Shown piece by piece: positions 1-5,543 of a stretch of 5,543 nt of DNA. The DNA is taken from positions 1 to 5,543 of the forward strand of contig JAHDDA010000186.1 of assembly GCA_020629595.1 (NCBI GenBank), given 5' to 3'. Position 1 is the first letter of the stretch; each line of letters starts with the position of its first letter. Origin of the DNA: Chitinophagales bacterium (GTDB lineage Bacteria; Bacteroidota; Bacteroidia; Chitinophagales; UBA2359). The position numbers and the translations under genes were made by a program. The notes beneath the pieces are model-generated. The model searched no databases, was not told the DNA's origin, and saw nothing but the letters and a program-made list of their open reading frames with translations.

Positions 1-698
1 CGGCGTTTTTGGTTAAAAAAGTCGTAGCCTTCTCGTAAATTATCCCAAAAGGCTTTTAGCTTTCTATCAGTTTTTTGGTCTTCGTATAAAAAAGGTTTTG
101 TTTGGTCGAATTTATAAGGAAAAATATGAATAGGAATATACTCTTGTCCTTTGTTGGTTACTTTTACACACAACCAATACAGCTCTTTTATATATTCATC
201 AGTAATAGGAATACAACCTGTTGTTTCGCAAGCACCATGTACATAAATACTGCCTCCTAAATTTGCGTGAGGACTTACTTTTACATCAGATGGATTTGGA
301 TAATTAACACCCAGAGAAAGAAAAAAATTACTTTGTGGATTAAAACGATTTATCCAGTAAAAACCTTCAGGAATTTGTTCATCGCCTTGTTTGCGTTTAG
401 GTCCTAAATATCCCGAATCTTGACAAAACAGATAATCTCTAAATTTTTGATAAGGAGCATCGGGAGCATTTTGTACCCAAACCTGTAAAATGCGTTCTTC
501 TTTAAAAGCTCTAATGTAAATATTATGTGGTGGGTAAATCATTCCGCGAGCCTCAAATTGAGAACGCAACAAACCTTCTTTTTCAAACATTGCTGTTTCA
601 ACTCTAGAAAAACGCATTTGTTGTTGTTCAAAATCTTGGGCAAATAACAATGTATTTCCAAAAAGTAAAAAAATAAAAACTAGAAATCTAAACATCAT
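1..698 (-). CDS. YafK/DpaA-like L,D-transpeptidase-fold protein (YkuD domain), 3' end cut off
   Basis: Reading the complement from the ATG at 698-696 gives 232 codons open to the window edge, so the C-terminus is missing. A second ATG follows at once (695-693), and either could start the gene. Residues 1-20 form a signal peptide: a short basic start, a Phe/Leu/Ile-rich core, and a cut after FA (A20), leaving Q21 first. The protein is therefore exported. The catalytic signature is IYVHG then CETTGCIPITD: His154 in HG and Cys162 in GC, followed by the ITD that is typical of the YafK branch. That branch has a short HG-x5-GC spacing. Classical YkuD enzymes carry a Cys nucleophile, and E. coli YafK (DpaA) detaches Braun lipoprotein from peptidoglycan. 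Bacteroidota lack Braun lipoprotein, so the substrate here is unknown; some peptidoglycan-linked cleavage or transfer is likely. The gene is divergent from the glutaminyl cyclase. No good TAnnTTTG box or Shine-Dalgarno site is visible upstream of it. Confidence 0.85.
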   Translation of the reverse strand, partial: MMFRFLVFIFLLFGNTLLFAQDFEQQQMRFSRVETAMFEKEGLLRSQFEARGMIYPPHNIYIRAFKEERILQVWVQNAPDAPYQKFRDYLFCQDSGYLGPKRKQGDEQIPEGFYWINRFNPQSNFFLSLGVNYPNPSDVKVSPHANLGGSIYVHGACETTGCIPITDEYIKELYWLCVKVTNKGQEYIPIHIFPYKFDQTKPFLYEDQKTDRKLKAFWDNLREGYDFFNQKR

Positions 699-709
699 TA
701 CAAAGAAAC

Positions 710-746
710 GTGAAAATAGTGAAAAGTGAAAAACTAAAAGTGAAAA
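710..746 (+). repeat. short GTGAAAA heptamer repeat
   Basis: Four exact copies of GTGAAAA lie at 710-716, 719-725, 726-732 and 740-746. The gap at 733-739 is ACTAAAA, a two-mismatch copy, so 719-746 is a tandem array of four 7-bp units, with a further copy 2 bp upstream. It sits in the leader or promoter zone of the minus-strand YafK-like gene, ending 12 bp upstream of its ATG. It could be a slippage-prone spacer, a repeated binding site or neutral simple sequence; the sequence alone does not decide. Confidence 0.75.
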
Positions 747-768
747 GAATAATTCAGTAAATTACAAC

Positions 769-776
769 TAATTTTG
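769..776 (+). promoter_or_regulatory. -7 promoter box TAATTTTG for the glutaminyl cyclase gene
   Basis: TAATTTTG matches the Bacteroidota -7 consensus TAnnTTTG exactly and lies 18 bp before the ATG at 795, giving a leader of roughly 10-15 nt. No TTG or TTTG is found about 19-21 bp further upstream, so the -33 element is weak or absent. The same octamer precedes the sprE-like gene (2471-2478). Because the alternative TTG start at 774 lies inside this box, the box also argues for the ATG at 795. Confidence 0.5.
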
Positions 777-794
777 CGTTGTAAAATAAACAGA

Positions 795-1784
795 ATGAGA
801 GATAATTCACTACAAATATTATTTTTAGCATTATTAATAATTGTTGCGGGCTGTCAAACAAGTACAGATTCGGAGCAAGCAAACCAACCAAATCAAACCA
901 AAGCACCTGAAGCTAGCAAGCCTAAAATACCAACACCAACATTTAATGCCGATTCGGCTTATTTATATATTGAAAAACAAGTAGCAATGGGTCCTCGTGT
1001 ACCAGGAACACCAACGCAAAAAGTTGCCGCCGATTGGTTGGCAAGTAAGTTGCGTGAATTTGGAGCAGAAGTTACTGTGCAAGAAAGTACCGTTACCGTT
1101 TACGATGGTACAAAAGTGCCAATGTACAATATAATAGGAGCTTATAAACCCGAAGCAAAAAAGCGTGTTGCCTTATTTGCTCACTGGGACACTCGCCCTT
1201 TTGCCGATATGGATACCGAACGCAAAGATGAACCCATTTTAGGAGCAAATGATGGCGGAAGTGGCGTAGGTGTTTTATTAGAAATTGCCCGCCAACTGCA
1301 AAAAACACCTGCAAATGTTGGTGTAGATATTATTTTATTCGATGTAGAAGATTATGGTGTGCAATTAGCCGAAACTTATTGCTTGGGCAGTCAGTATTGG
1401 GCACAAAATCCACATAAAGCTGGTTACAAAGCCAATTTCGGTATTTTATTAGATATGGTTGGAGCAAAAGGTGCTACTTTCAACCAAGAAGGTTATTCTT
1501 TATTGTATGCAAAAAATATAGTTAAAAAAGTTTGGAAAGCTGCAAACCGAGCAGGTTATAGCAGTTATTTCCCTTACCGTAAAGTTTCTACAATAACCGA
1601 TGATCACTTATTTGTAAATAAAATTGCTCGTATTCCAACCATAGATATTATACAATTTGATGAAACCACCGAAAGAGGTTTTGGTGATTTTTGGCATACA
1701 CACGATGATAATATGGATATTATAAGCACTAAAACCCTTAAAGCCGTAGGACAAACAGTAATGGAAACTATTTATAGTGAATAG
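795..1784 (+). CDS. glutaminyl-peptide cyclotransferase (glutaminyl cyclase, M28 fold), lipoprotein
   Basis: This 329-residue protein converts N-terminal Gln of exported proteins to pyroglutamate, outside the cytoplasm. Residues 1-20 are a lipoprotein signal ending in lipobox VAGC with Cys20 as the lipidated residue; a Gln/Thr/Pro-rich linker runs to about residue 50. The M28 core follows. By motif alignment with human glutaminyl cyclase, the zinc ligands are Asp153 (GANDGG), Asp186 (FDVEDYG; Glu in the human enzyme) and His301 (WHTHDDN). The catalytic acid is Glu185, and Asp220 (LLDMVGA) and Asp270 (TDDH) supply the hydrogen-bond network; Trp300 is also kept. GSQYWAQNPH and the DMVGA region resemble the Porphyromonas/Tannerella enzymes, which supports cyclase over a general aminopeptidase. 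The start is ATG 795: an in-frame TTG at 774 would add seven residues but overlaps the promoter box. The stop is 16 bp before the mntA ATG, but base composition differs sharply there, so a shared operon may be recent. Confidence 0.92.
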   Translation: MRDNSLQILFLALLIIVAGCQTSTDSEQANQPNQTKAPEASKPKIPTPTFNADSAYLYIEKQVAMGPRVPGTPTQKVAADWLASKLREFGAEVTVQESTVTVYDGTKVPMYNIIGAYKPEAKKRVALFAHWDTRPFADMDTERKDEPILGANDGGSGVGVLLEIARQLQKTPANVGVDIILFDVEDYGVQLAETYCLGSQYWAQNPHKAGYKANFGILLDMVGAKGATFNQEGYSLLYAKNIVKKVWKAANRAGYSSYFPYRKVSTITDDHLFVNKIARIPTIDIIQFDETTERGFGDFWHTHDDNMDIISTKTLKAVGQTVMETIYSE

Positions 1785-1786
1785 TT

Positions 1787-1794
1787 TATTTTTG
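1787..1794 (+). promoter_or_regulatory. possible -7 promoter box TATTTTTG just before mntA
   Basis: TATTTTTG fits TAnnTTTG exactly and ends 6 bp before the mntA ATG. If used, transcription would begin at or within a few bases of the start codon, giving a leaderless or nearly leaderless message. No -33 TTG is seen at the usual distance, and in such AT-rich DNA the octamer could arise by chance. Confidence 0.3.
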
Positions 1795-1800
1795 TTGATA

Positions 1801-2103
1801 ATGAAACTCATAAAAAAATATAAAGATCAGTTAATAGATATTTGTTCCAAATATGAAGTTGAAAAATTATTTGTTTTTGGTTCAATTTTAACAGACAATT
1901 TTAATGAAAAAAGTGATATTGATTTTGTAGTATCTATTTATTCTGAAAACCCATTAAAATATGCTGAAAATTATTTTGCTTTAAAAAAAGCATTAGAAGA
2001 CACATTCAATAGACAAATTGATTTATTAGAACAAAAAGCTATAAAAAATAAGACTTTTGAAACATTACTAAACCAACAAAAAGTTCTTGTTTATGCAAGA
2101 TGA
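1801..2103 (+). CDS. mntA: MntA-type minimal nucleotidyltransferase antitoxin
   Basis: This 100-residue protein is a small DNA polymerase beta-like nucleotidyltransferase. In characterised MntA/HepT pairs it neutralises the HEPN toxin by transferring AMP to the Tyr of the toxin's active-site motif. The signature GSX10DXD is exact: Gly27-Ser28, ten residues, then Asp39-Ile-Asp41. A third acidic residue, Asp74 in RQIDLLE, completes the usual metal triad, so it looks catalytically competent. It has no signal peptide and is cytoplasmic. The start is ATG 1801; an in-frame GTG at 1777 would overlap the cyclase stop and add eight hydrophobic residues not expected in the family. Its last 11 bases overlap hepT, pointing to coupled translation with antitoxin made first. 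G+C is only about 22% (65 of the first 300 bases), against about 40% in the cyclase, which suggests horizontal acquisition. Confidence 0.88.
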   Translation: MKLIKKYKDQLIDICSKYEVEKLFVFGSILTDNFNEKSDIDFVVSIYSENPLKYAENYFALKKALEDTFNRQIDLLEQKAIKNKTFETLLNQQKVLVYAR

Positions 2104-2419
2104 AATAAATGTTTGGATTGAAGATATTTTAAAAGCTATTGGTGAGGTTGAGGACTTTCTTCCTGTTTCAAGAGAATTTGAAGATTTTAAAGCTGATTTA
2201 AAAACCAAGCGTGCCGTTGAAAGAAATATTGAAATAATAGGTGAAGCAATGAAGAGAATACTACAACTAAATCCTGAAATCAAAATTAGTGATTCAAGAA
2301 AAATTGTTGATACTCGGAACAGAATAATCCACGGATACGATACCGTTTCTGATGAAATAATTTGGTTAATTTCTACACGTTATTTGCCTAAATTAGAAGA
2401 GGAAATCAAAAAATTGTAG
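2093..2419 (+). CDS. hepT: HepT-type HEPN-domain RNase toxin (DUF86 family)
   Basis: This 108-residue, mostly helical protein is the toxin partner of MntA. HEPN toxins of this type are ribonucleases that act on cellular RNA. The catalytic motif RX4HXY is intact: Arg75-Asn76-Arg-Ile-Ile-His80-Gly-Tyr82, in the context VDTRNRIIHGYD. Tyr82 is the expected AMP-acceptor for MntA. Upstream, residues 40-55 (RAVERNIEIIGEAMKR) match the conserved helix of the DUF86 family. Length is normal, so the toxin appears undamaged. The start is ATG 2093, inside the end of mntA and in another frame; a TTG at 2087 is possible but less likely. The order here is nucleotidyltransferase first, toxin second; both orders are known. 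G+C is about 31% (92 of 300 bases), lower than the flanking envelope genes. Alternative roles as a phage-defence module are plausible from the family, not shown here. Confidence 0.88.
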   Translation: MQDEINVWIEDILKAIGEVEDFLPVSREFEDFKADLKTKRAVERNIEIIGEAMKRILQLNPEIKISDSRKIVDTRNRIIHGYDTVSDEIIWLISTRYLPKLEEEIKKL

Positions 2420-2582
2420 ATATAATTAGTAAGTGGTTCAATAATTGAATTTCTTTTGTATAGAAAGTAATAATTTTGCCCTTTTTAAGTTTAGTTAAAG
2501 TGGAGATTTATAAAATGAATACGCTTTTAAATCGAAAGGCTCATTTTCCAAAAAATCTCATAGTCTCAAATTCTAAAAAAGA
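2420..2582. other. intergenic region and leader of the sprE/porW-like gene
   Basis: This 163-bp gap lies between hepT and the sprE-like gene. It holds a weak 13-bp AT-only-core palindrome (2437-2449, TTCAATAATTGAA) followed by a T-rich stretch, a clear -7 box (2471-2478), and a leader of about 100 nt. The leader includes GGAG at 2502-2505 upstream of an ATG at 2515 that opens a 35-codon out-of-frame ORF overlapping the sprE start. No strong terminator separates hepT from sprE. Confidence 0.7.
2471..2478 (+). promoter_or_regulatory. -7 promoter box TAATTTTG for the sprE/porW-like gene
   Basis: The octamer matches TAnnTTTG exactly and is identical to the one ahead of the glutaminyl cyclase, including the following C-independent core TAATTTTGC. 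A TTG at 2445-2447 lies 23 bp upstream, slightly far for a -33 element, and a TTTTG at 2454-2458 is too close. Transcription would start near 2482-2485, leaving an unusually long leader before the ATG at 2583. Confidence 0.5.
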
Positions 2583-5543
2583 ATGTTCAACTTTAGTAAA
2601 TATATTCAATTTTTGTTGGTAGCATTGGTGTTATTTGCCACTGCCGATACCATAAATGCTCAACAAAAAAAGAAACCAAGCAAGAAAAAGCCTAAAAGTG
2701 GTAAATCAACTAAGGCTAATAATATGTATCAAGATTTAACCACAAGGTACAATGGTTATTTCAATGCCAAAATTTTGATGCAACAAAGCCTCGAAAATTT
2801 AAAAGAGCAATACAAAGATGATTTTGATGCAGAAATGTTAAGCGTATTAACTTTCGATAATGCAGAAAAAACAGGCGGTGCCGCTGGCGATATGGAAACC
2901 ATTCTGAAAAAAGCATCAACAGCTATTCAAAAACACCCCAACGCTAAATGGGTAGATGATTGCTATTTGCTAATGGGGCAAGCCTACTTTTTTAAAGGTG
3001 ATTATGAAGAAGCCGTAAAAGCATTTCAGTTTATAAACAACCGTTTTAAAAATAATATTCGTAAAACCGATTTCCAAGCAAAAGCTAGAAATAAAAAATC
3101 GAAAGAAAAAGTAAAAGTTAATATTGGTGGTTTAAATAACGAAGACGGAAAAGTATTTGATAAAAAAGAACGTGAAAAACAAAACGAAGAGAAAAAGAAA
3201 GAAGCGGAAGAATTAAAAAAAGAAAGAGAAAAAGAAGCAGAACAACGCCGAAAAGATAAAGAACAACAAATGAAAGAACGTGCTAAAGCCAAAAAAGAAT
3301 TGGCTAAAGAACGTGCAAAAATTAAGAAGCAAAAAGAAATAGAACGCAAGCGTAAACTAAAATGGCGTGAGAAAAACCGTAAGCGTAAAATGCAAGGAAA
3401 ACCAGCTTTGCCTTACGTTCCAAAATATACATTTGATAAAAAAGACAAAGAAGAAGAAAAGGAAAAAGAGGAAGAGGTAGTTGAAGAAGCTAAAGAAGAC
3501 AAGAAAGAAGAAGAAAAAGAGGAGGAAGTAAAAGAAGAAGAAACCGAAGAAGCTACGGAAGAGGAAGACAGTGAAAATGCTAATTTTATTTTATCGCAAG
3601 ATACCTCAACCGAAGAACCAGCAGTTGATTACAACAAGCGACTTTTATCGTTTTTATTTCACGAACCAGCAAAATACGAATCGGTGGTTTGGTTGGCTCG
3701 TGCTTATATGGCTTCAGAAAATACAGCCGATGCTATTCAATCTTTAGATTACATAAGGCAAGACAAAGATATGCCTCGTAAACATCGTGCAGATTTGAAC
3801 GGTTTGTATGCTCAATACCATTTAGATAAAGGCGAAAATAAAGAGGCTTACAACTTTTTGAGTTTGGCAATTTCGGAAAGCCGAAACAAACCACAAAAAG
3901 CACGTTACCATTATATTCAATCGCAAATTAGCGAACTAGATAACGATTATAAAGCAAATGTAGCTTCGCTAAAAAAAGTATTGAAAAACCGCCCAGATTA
4001 CGATATGGCATTCAATACCAAATTACAAATTGCCCGCAACCAAATTAAATCTGGCGATAAATCGGCAAAAGAATCTATACGTTTTTTAGAAAAAATGCTG
4101 AAAGACGATAAAAACTTTGACAACCAAGATCAAATTTATATGGCAATGGCAGACATTGCTATTGATAGCGGAAATATTGATGATGCTTTGGCATTTTTGA
4201 AAAAAGCAACCGATAACAGCACCGTAAACAAAGATGTAAAAGCAAAGGCATATTTAAAAATTGCCGAAATGTATTACGCCCAAGAAGAATACCTTTTATC
4301 GAGTGCGTATTACGATAGTTCGCTGGTAATTTTACCAAAAACTTTCCCTAATTATGATGAAATTGTAATTAGAAAAGATGTTTTAGCCGAATTGGCAGGA
4401 CACATAAACACCGTAGAATTACAAGATAGTTTATTGCGTTTGGCAAGCTTACCCGAAGCTGCAAGAAACGATATTATTGATGAGTTAATTGATAAAATTG
4501 AAAAGCAAGCACAAGCCGAAGCAGAGGCAGAAAGCGTTGCAGAATTGGCAAGTAATACCGATGATAAAAATGGAAATAGTGGTGGAGGCACTTTCTATTT
4601 TTATAGCGAAAACGCCAAAAGTATGGGTAAAATAGACTTTATACGTGATTGGGGCGATAGACCCGATGTTGATAATTGGCGAAGATCGGCGGTTATTCCA
4701 AGTTCTAATTCATCGGTAGCAGATTCTGATGAAGAAAACCTAAAAAATCTTGCTTTGGGCGGACAATTAACCCGAGATATGTTTTTAAATGCCTTACCTT
4801 TTTCTAAAGAAGCTAAAGCAGCAGCCAATGCACAAATTGAGGCTTCTTTGTTTGAAATAGGAAACATTTATGCCGAAAAATTAGACGCTAATGATAAAGC
4901 TATTTTCTATTACGAGGAATTATTAAAACGTTTTCCTAAAACCGAAAAAGATAGTGAAGCACACTACGCACTTTGGCAATTATACACCGCAGAAAAAAAT
5001 ATAGCACAAGCCAATATTCATAAAAATTGGTTGGCACAAAACGATGCCGATAGTGAATTGGCAAAATTAGCCAATGGTGGAACGCCAGCTAAAAACAAAG
5101 AAAAAGCCGCTGTTTTAGCATTTTACGAAAAAACTTTAGAACTATATGAAAGCGAAAAATATGAAGAAGTTTTAAGCCGTAAAAAACAAGCAGAAACACA
5201 ATTTGCTTCAAATAATTTACAAGCAGAATTTGATTTATTAGAAGCTTTTGTAATTGGCAGCACCGATGAATTAGAAAAGTATATTGAAGCCTTAGAAAAC
5301 GTTTCAACAAAACATAAAGGCACAGAAGTACAAACAAAAGCCGATGAAATTTTGAGCTATTTAGACAAAGACAAACGCAAAAATAAAGAGGCGGCAAGCA
5401 AGTTTAAATACAATGAAGATATTCAACATTATTACTTAGTGGTAATGGATGGCTACACACAAAACATAACCAAAGCCATTAACAATATTTCGGATCACAA
5501 CCGTACCAAACACGCTTCGGATAAGCTAAAAGTTACGCAAATG
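2583..5543 (+). CDS. SprE/PorW-family TPR protein of the type IX secretion system, 3' end cut off
   Basis: The frame stays open for 987 codons to the window edge. The start is firm: a TAA in frame at 2574 lies just upstream of ATG 2583. SprE/PorW proteins are needed for T9SS export and, in gliders, motility; they act at the periplasmic side with the Por ring and motor components. Residues 1-26 are a signal peptide cut after INA, leaving Q27. Next come an N-terminal helical part (DLTTRYNGYFNAK, about 50-62), a TPR at 123-155 (WVDDCYLLMGQAYFFKGDY), a charged insertion (about 160-345), resumed TPRs from 365, the family hallmark FYFYSENA...IDFIRDWGDRP..DNWRRS (671-702), TPR repeats near 751-820, and the C-terminal HYYLVVMD...ISDHNR segment (949-974). 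Odd points: no lipobox although studied relatives are lipoproteins, and a length beyond the roughly 600-900 residues usual in studied members. The missing tail is probably short. Family assignment is strong; the exact role is inferred. Confidence 0.88.
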   Translation, partial: MFNFSKYIQFLLVALVLFATADTINAQQKKKPSKKKPKSGKSTKANNMYQDLTTRYNGYFNAKILMQQSLENLKEQYKDDFDAEMLSVLTFDNAEKTGGAAGDMETILKKASTAIQKHPNAKWVDDCYLLMGQAYFFKGDYEEAVKAFQFINNRFKNNIRKTDFQAKARNKKSKEKVKVNIGGLNNEDGKVFDKKEREKQNEEKKKEAEELKKEREKEAEQRRKDKEQQMKERAKAKKELAKERAKIKKQKEIERKRKLKWREKNRKRKMQGKPALPYVPKYTFDKKDKEEEKEKEEEVVEEAKEDKKEEEKEEEVKEEETEEATEEEDSENANFILSQDTSTEEPAVDYNKRLLSFLFHEPAKYESVVWLARAYMASENTADAIQSLDYIRQDKDMPRKHRADLNGLYAQYHLDKGENKEAYNFLSLAISESRNKPQKARYHYIQSQISELDNDYKANVASLKKVLKNRPDYDMAFNTKLQIARNQIKSGDKSAKESIRFLEKMLKDDKNFDNQDQIYMAMADIAIDSGNIDDALAFLKKATDNSTVNKDVKAKAYLKIAEMYYAQEEYLLSSAYYDSSLVILPKTFPNYDEIVIRKDVLAELAGHINTVELQDSLLRLASLPEAARNDIIDELIDKIEKQAQAEAEAESVAELASNTDDKNGNSGGGTFYFYSENAKSMGKIDFIRDWGDRPDVDNWRRSAVIPSSNSSVADSDEENLKNLALGGQLTRDMFLNALPFSKEAKAAANAQIEASLFEIGNIYAEKLDANDKAIFYYEELLKRFPKTEKDSEAHYALWQLYTAEKNIAQANIHKNWLAQNDADSELAKLANGGTPAKNKEKAAVLAFYEKTLELYESEKYEEVLSRKKQAETQFASNNLQAEFDLLEAFVIGSTDELEKYIEALENVSTKHKGTEVQTKADEILSYLDKDKRKNKEAASKFKYNEDIQHYYLVVMDGYTQNITKAINNISDHNRTKHASDKLKVTQM
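3060..3617 (+). other. low-complexity charged insertion inside the SprE/PorW-like protein
   Basis: Residues about 160-345 are inserted between two TPR segments that are close together in relatives. The first part (about 167-273) is Lys/Arg/Glu-rich with REKEAEQRRKDKEQQ-like heptads, probably a long single helix or coiled coil, net basic at its end (RKRKLKWREKNRKRK). A short PALPYVPKY break (274-282) follows. Then a strongly acidic Glu-rich run (288-331) leads back to the TPR domain. At the DNA level the coding strand is a long purine-rich GAA/AAA tract, which explains the Ser/Phe-rich open frame on the other strand. Confidence 0.75.

Larger units (their letters stand above)
699..794. other. 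divergent intergenic region between the YafK-like gene and the glutaminyl cyclase
   Basis: This 96-bp spacer separates two genes transcribed away from each other, so it must hold both promoters. It contains a short GTGAAAA repeat (710-746) and one clear Bacteroidota -7 box for the rightward gene (769-776). I see no hairpin and no open frame of note in it. Confidence 0.8.

Noticed and set aside
774..794. TTG start adding seven residues to the glutaminyl cyclase
   Set aside because: It lies inside the probable -7 promoter box, and the ATG at 795 gives a well-shaped lipoprotein signal with the lipobox Cys at residue 20.
795..1784. Annotation as a generic M28 aminopeptidase
   Set aside because: The Glu-Asp pair in FDVEDYG, DMVGA, TDDH and WHTHDDN follow the glutaminyl cyclase pattern, including the Trp before the zinc His, better than that of di-zinc aminopeptidases.
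1777..1800. GTG start for mntA overlapping the cyclase stop codon
   Set aside because: It adds eight mostly hydrophobic residues outside the family domain; the ATG at 1801 gives a normal MntA length.
2437..2449. Perfect 13-bp palindrome TTCAATAATTGAA followed by T-rich DNA, as a terminator for hepT
   Set aside because: As a hairpin it has only five base pairs, mostly A-T, with a three-base loop, far too weak. It could be an operator half-site arrangement, but nothing else supports that.
3026..3349. Minus-strand open frame rich in Ser and Phe
   Set aside because: It is the complement of the Lys/Glu-rich insertion of the sprE-like gene, and its composition is what that purine-rich DNA forces. 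Other minus-strand frames within the cyclase and sprE are likewise shadows.
2583..5543. Frameshift or two separate genes in the long TPR frame because of the charged middle section
   Set aside because: The frame is continuous for 987 codons, with family motifs on both sides of the insertion in the expected order and no internal stop.

Overview
The window comes from a Bacteroidota bacterium. Three things show this. It carries a SprE/PorW-type component of the type IX secretion system (T9SS), which is confined to that phylum. It carries a bacterial glutaminyl cyclase of the Porphyromonas/Tannerella type. Its promoter-like sites match the Bacteroidota -7 consensus TAnnTTTG instead of a sigma70 box. 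Core coding DNA is about 40% G+C in the stretches I counted by hand. The sequence does not let me go below phylum.

Layout: (i) 1-698, minus strand: the 5' part of a YafK/DpaA-like L,D-transpeptidase-fold protein with a signal peptide, cut by the window start. (ii) 699-794: a divergent intergenic region with a 7-bp GTGAAAA repeat and a TAATTTTG promoter box. (iii) 795-1784, plus: a lipoprotein glutaminyl cyclase with every expected active-site position. (iv) 1801-2419, plus: an overlapping two-gene MntA/HepT toxin-antitoxin module, much more AT-rich than its surroundings. (v) 2420-2582: an intergenic region with a second TAATTTTG box and a long leader. (vi) 2583 to the window end, plus: a very large TPR protein of the SprE/PorW family, open at the 3' edge, with a highly charged insertion of about 180 residues and no lipobox.

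How they fit together: the YafK-like protein, the cyclase and SprE/PorW are all envelope proteins. Both non-lipoprotein signal peptides are predicted to be cut directly before Gln (FA|QD and NA|QQ). The cyclase between them is the enzyme that converts such N-terminal Gln to pyroglutamate, so its two neighbours are plausible substrates. MntA/HepT looks like a separate mobile defence or TA cassette that landed between the cyclase and sprE. I found no RNA gene, insertion sequence, CRISPR array or convincing terminator. I found no clearly undescribed system; the most unusual points are the SprE architecture, the Q-at-+1 pattern and the very AT-rich TA cassette.
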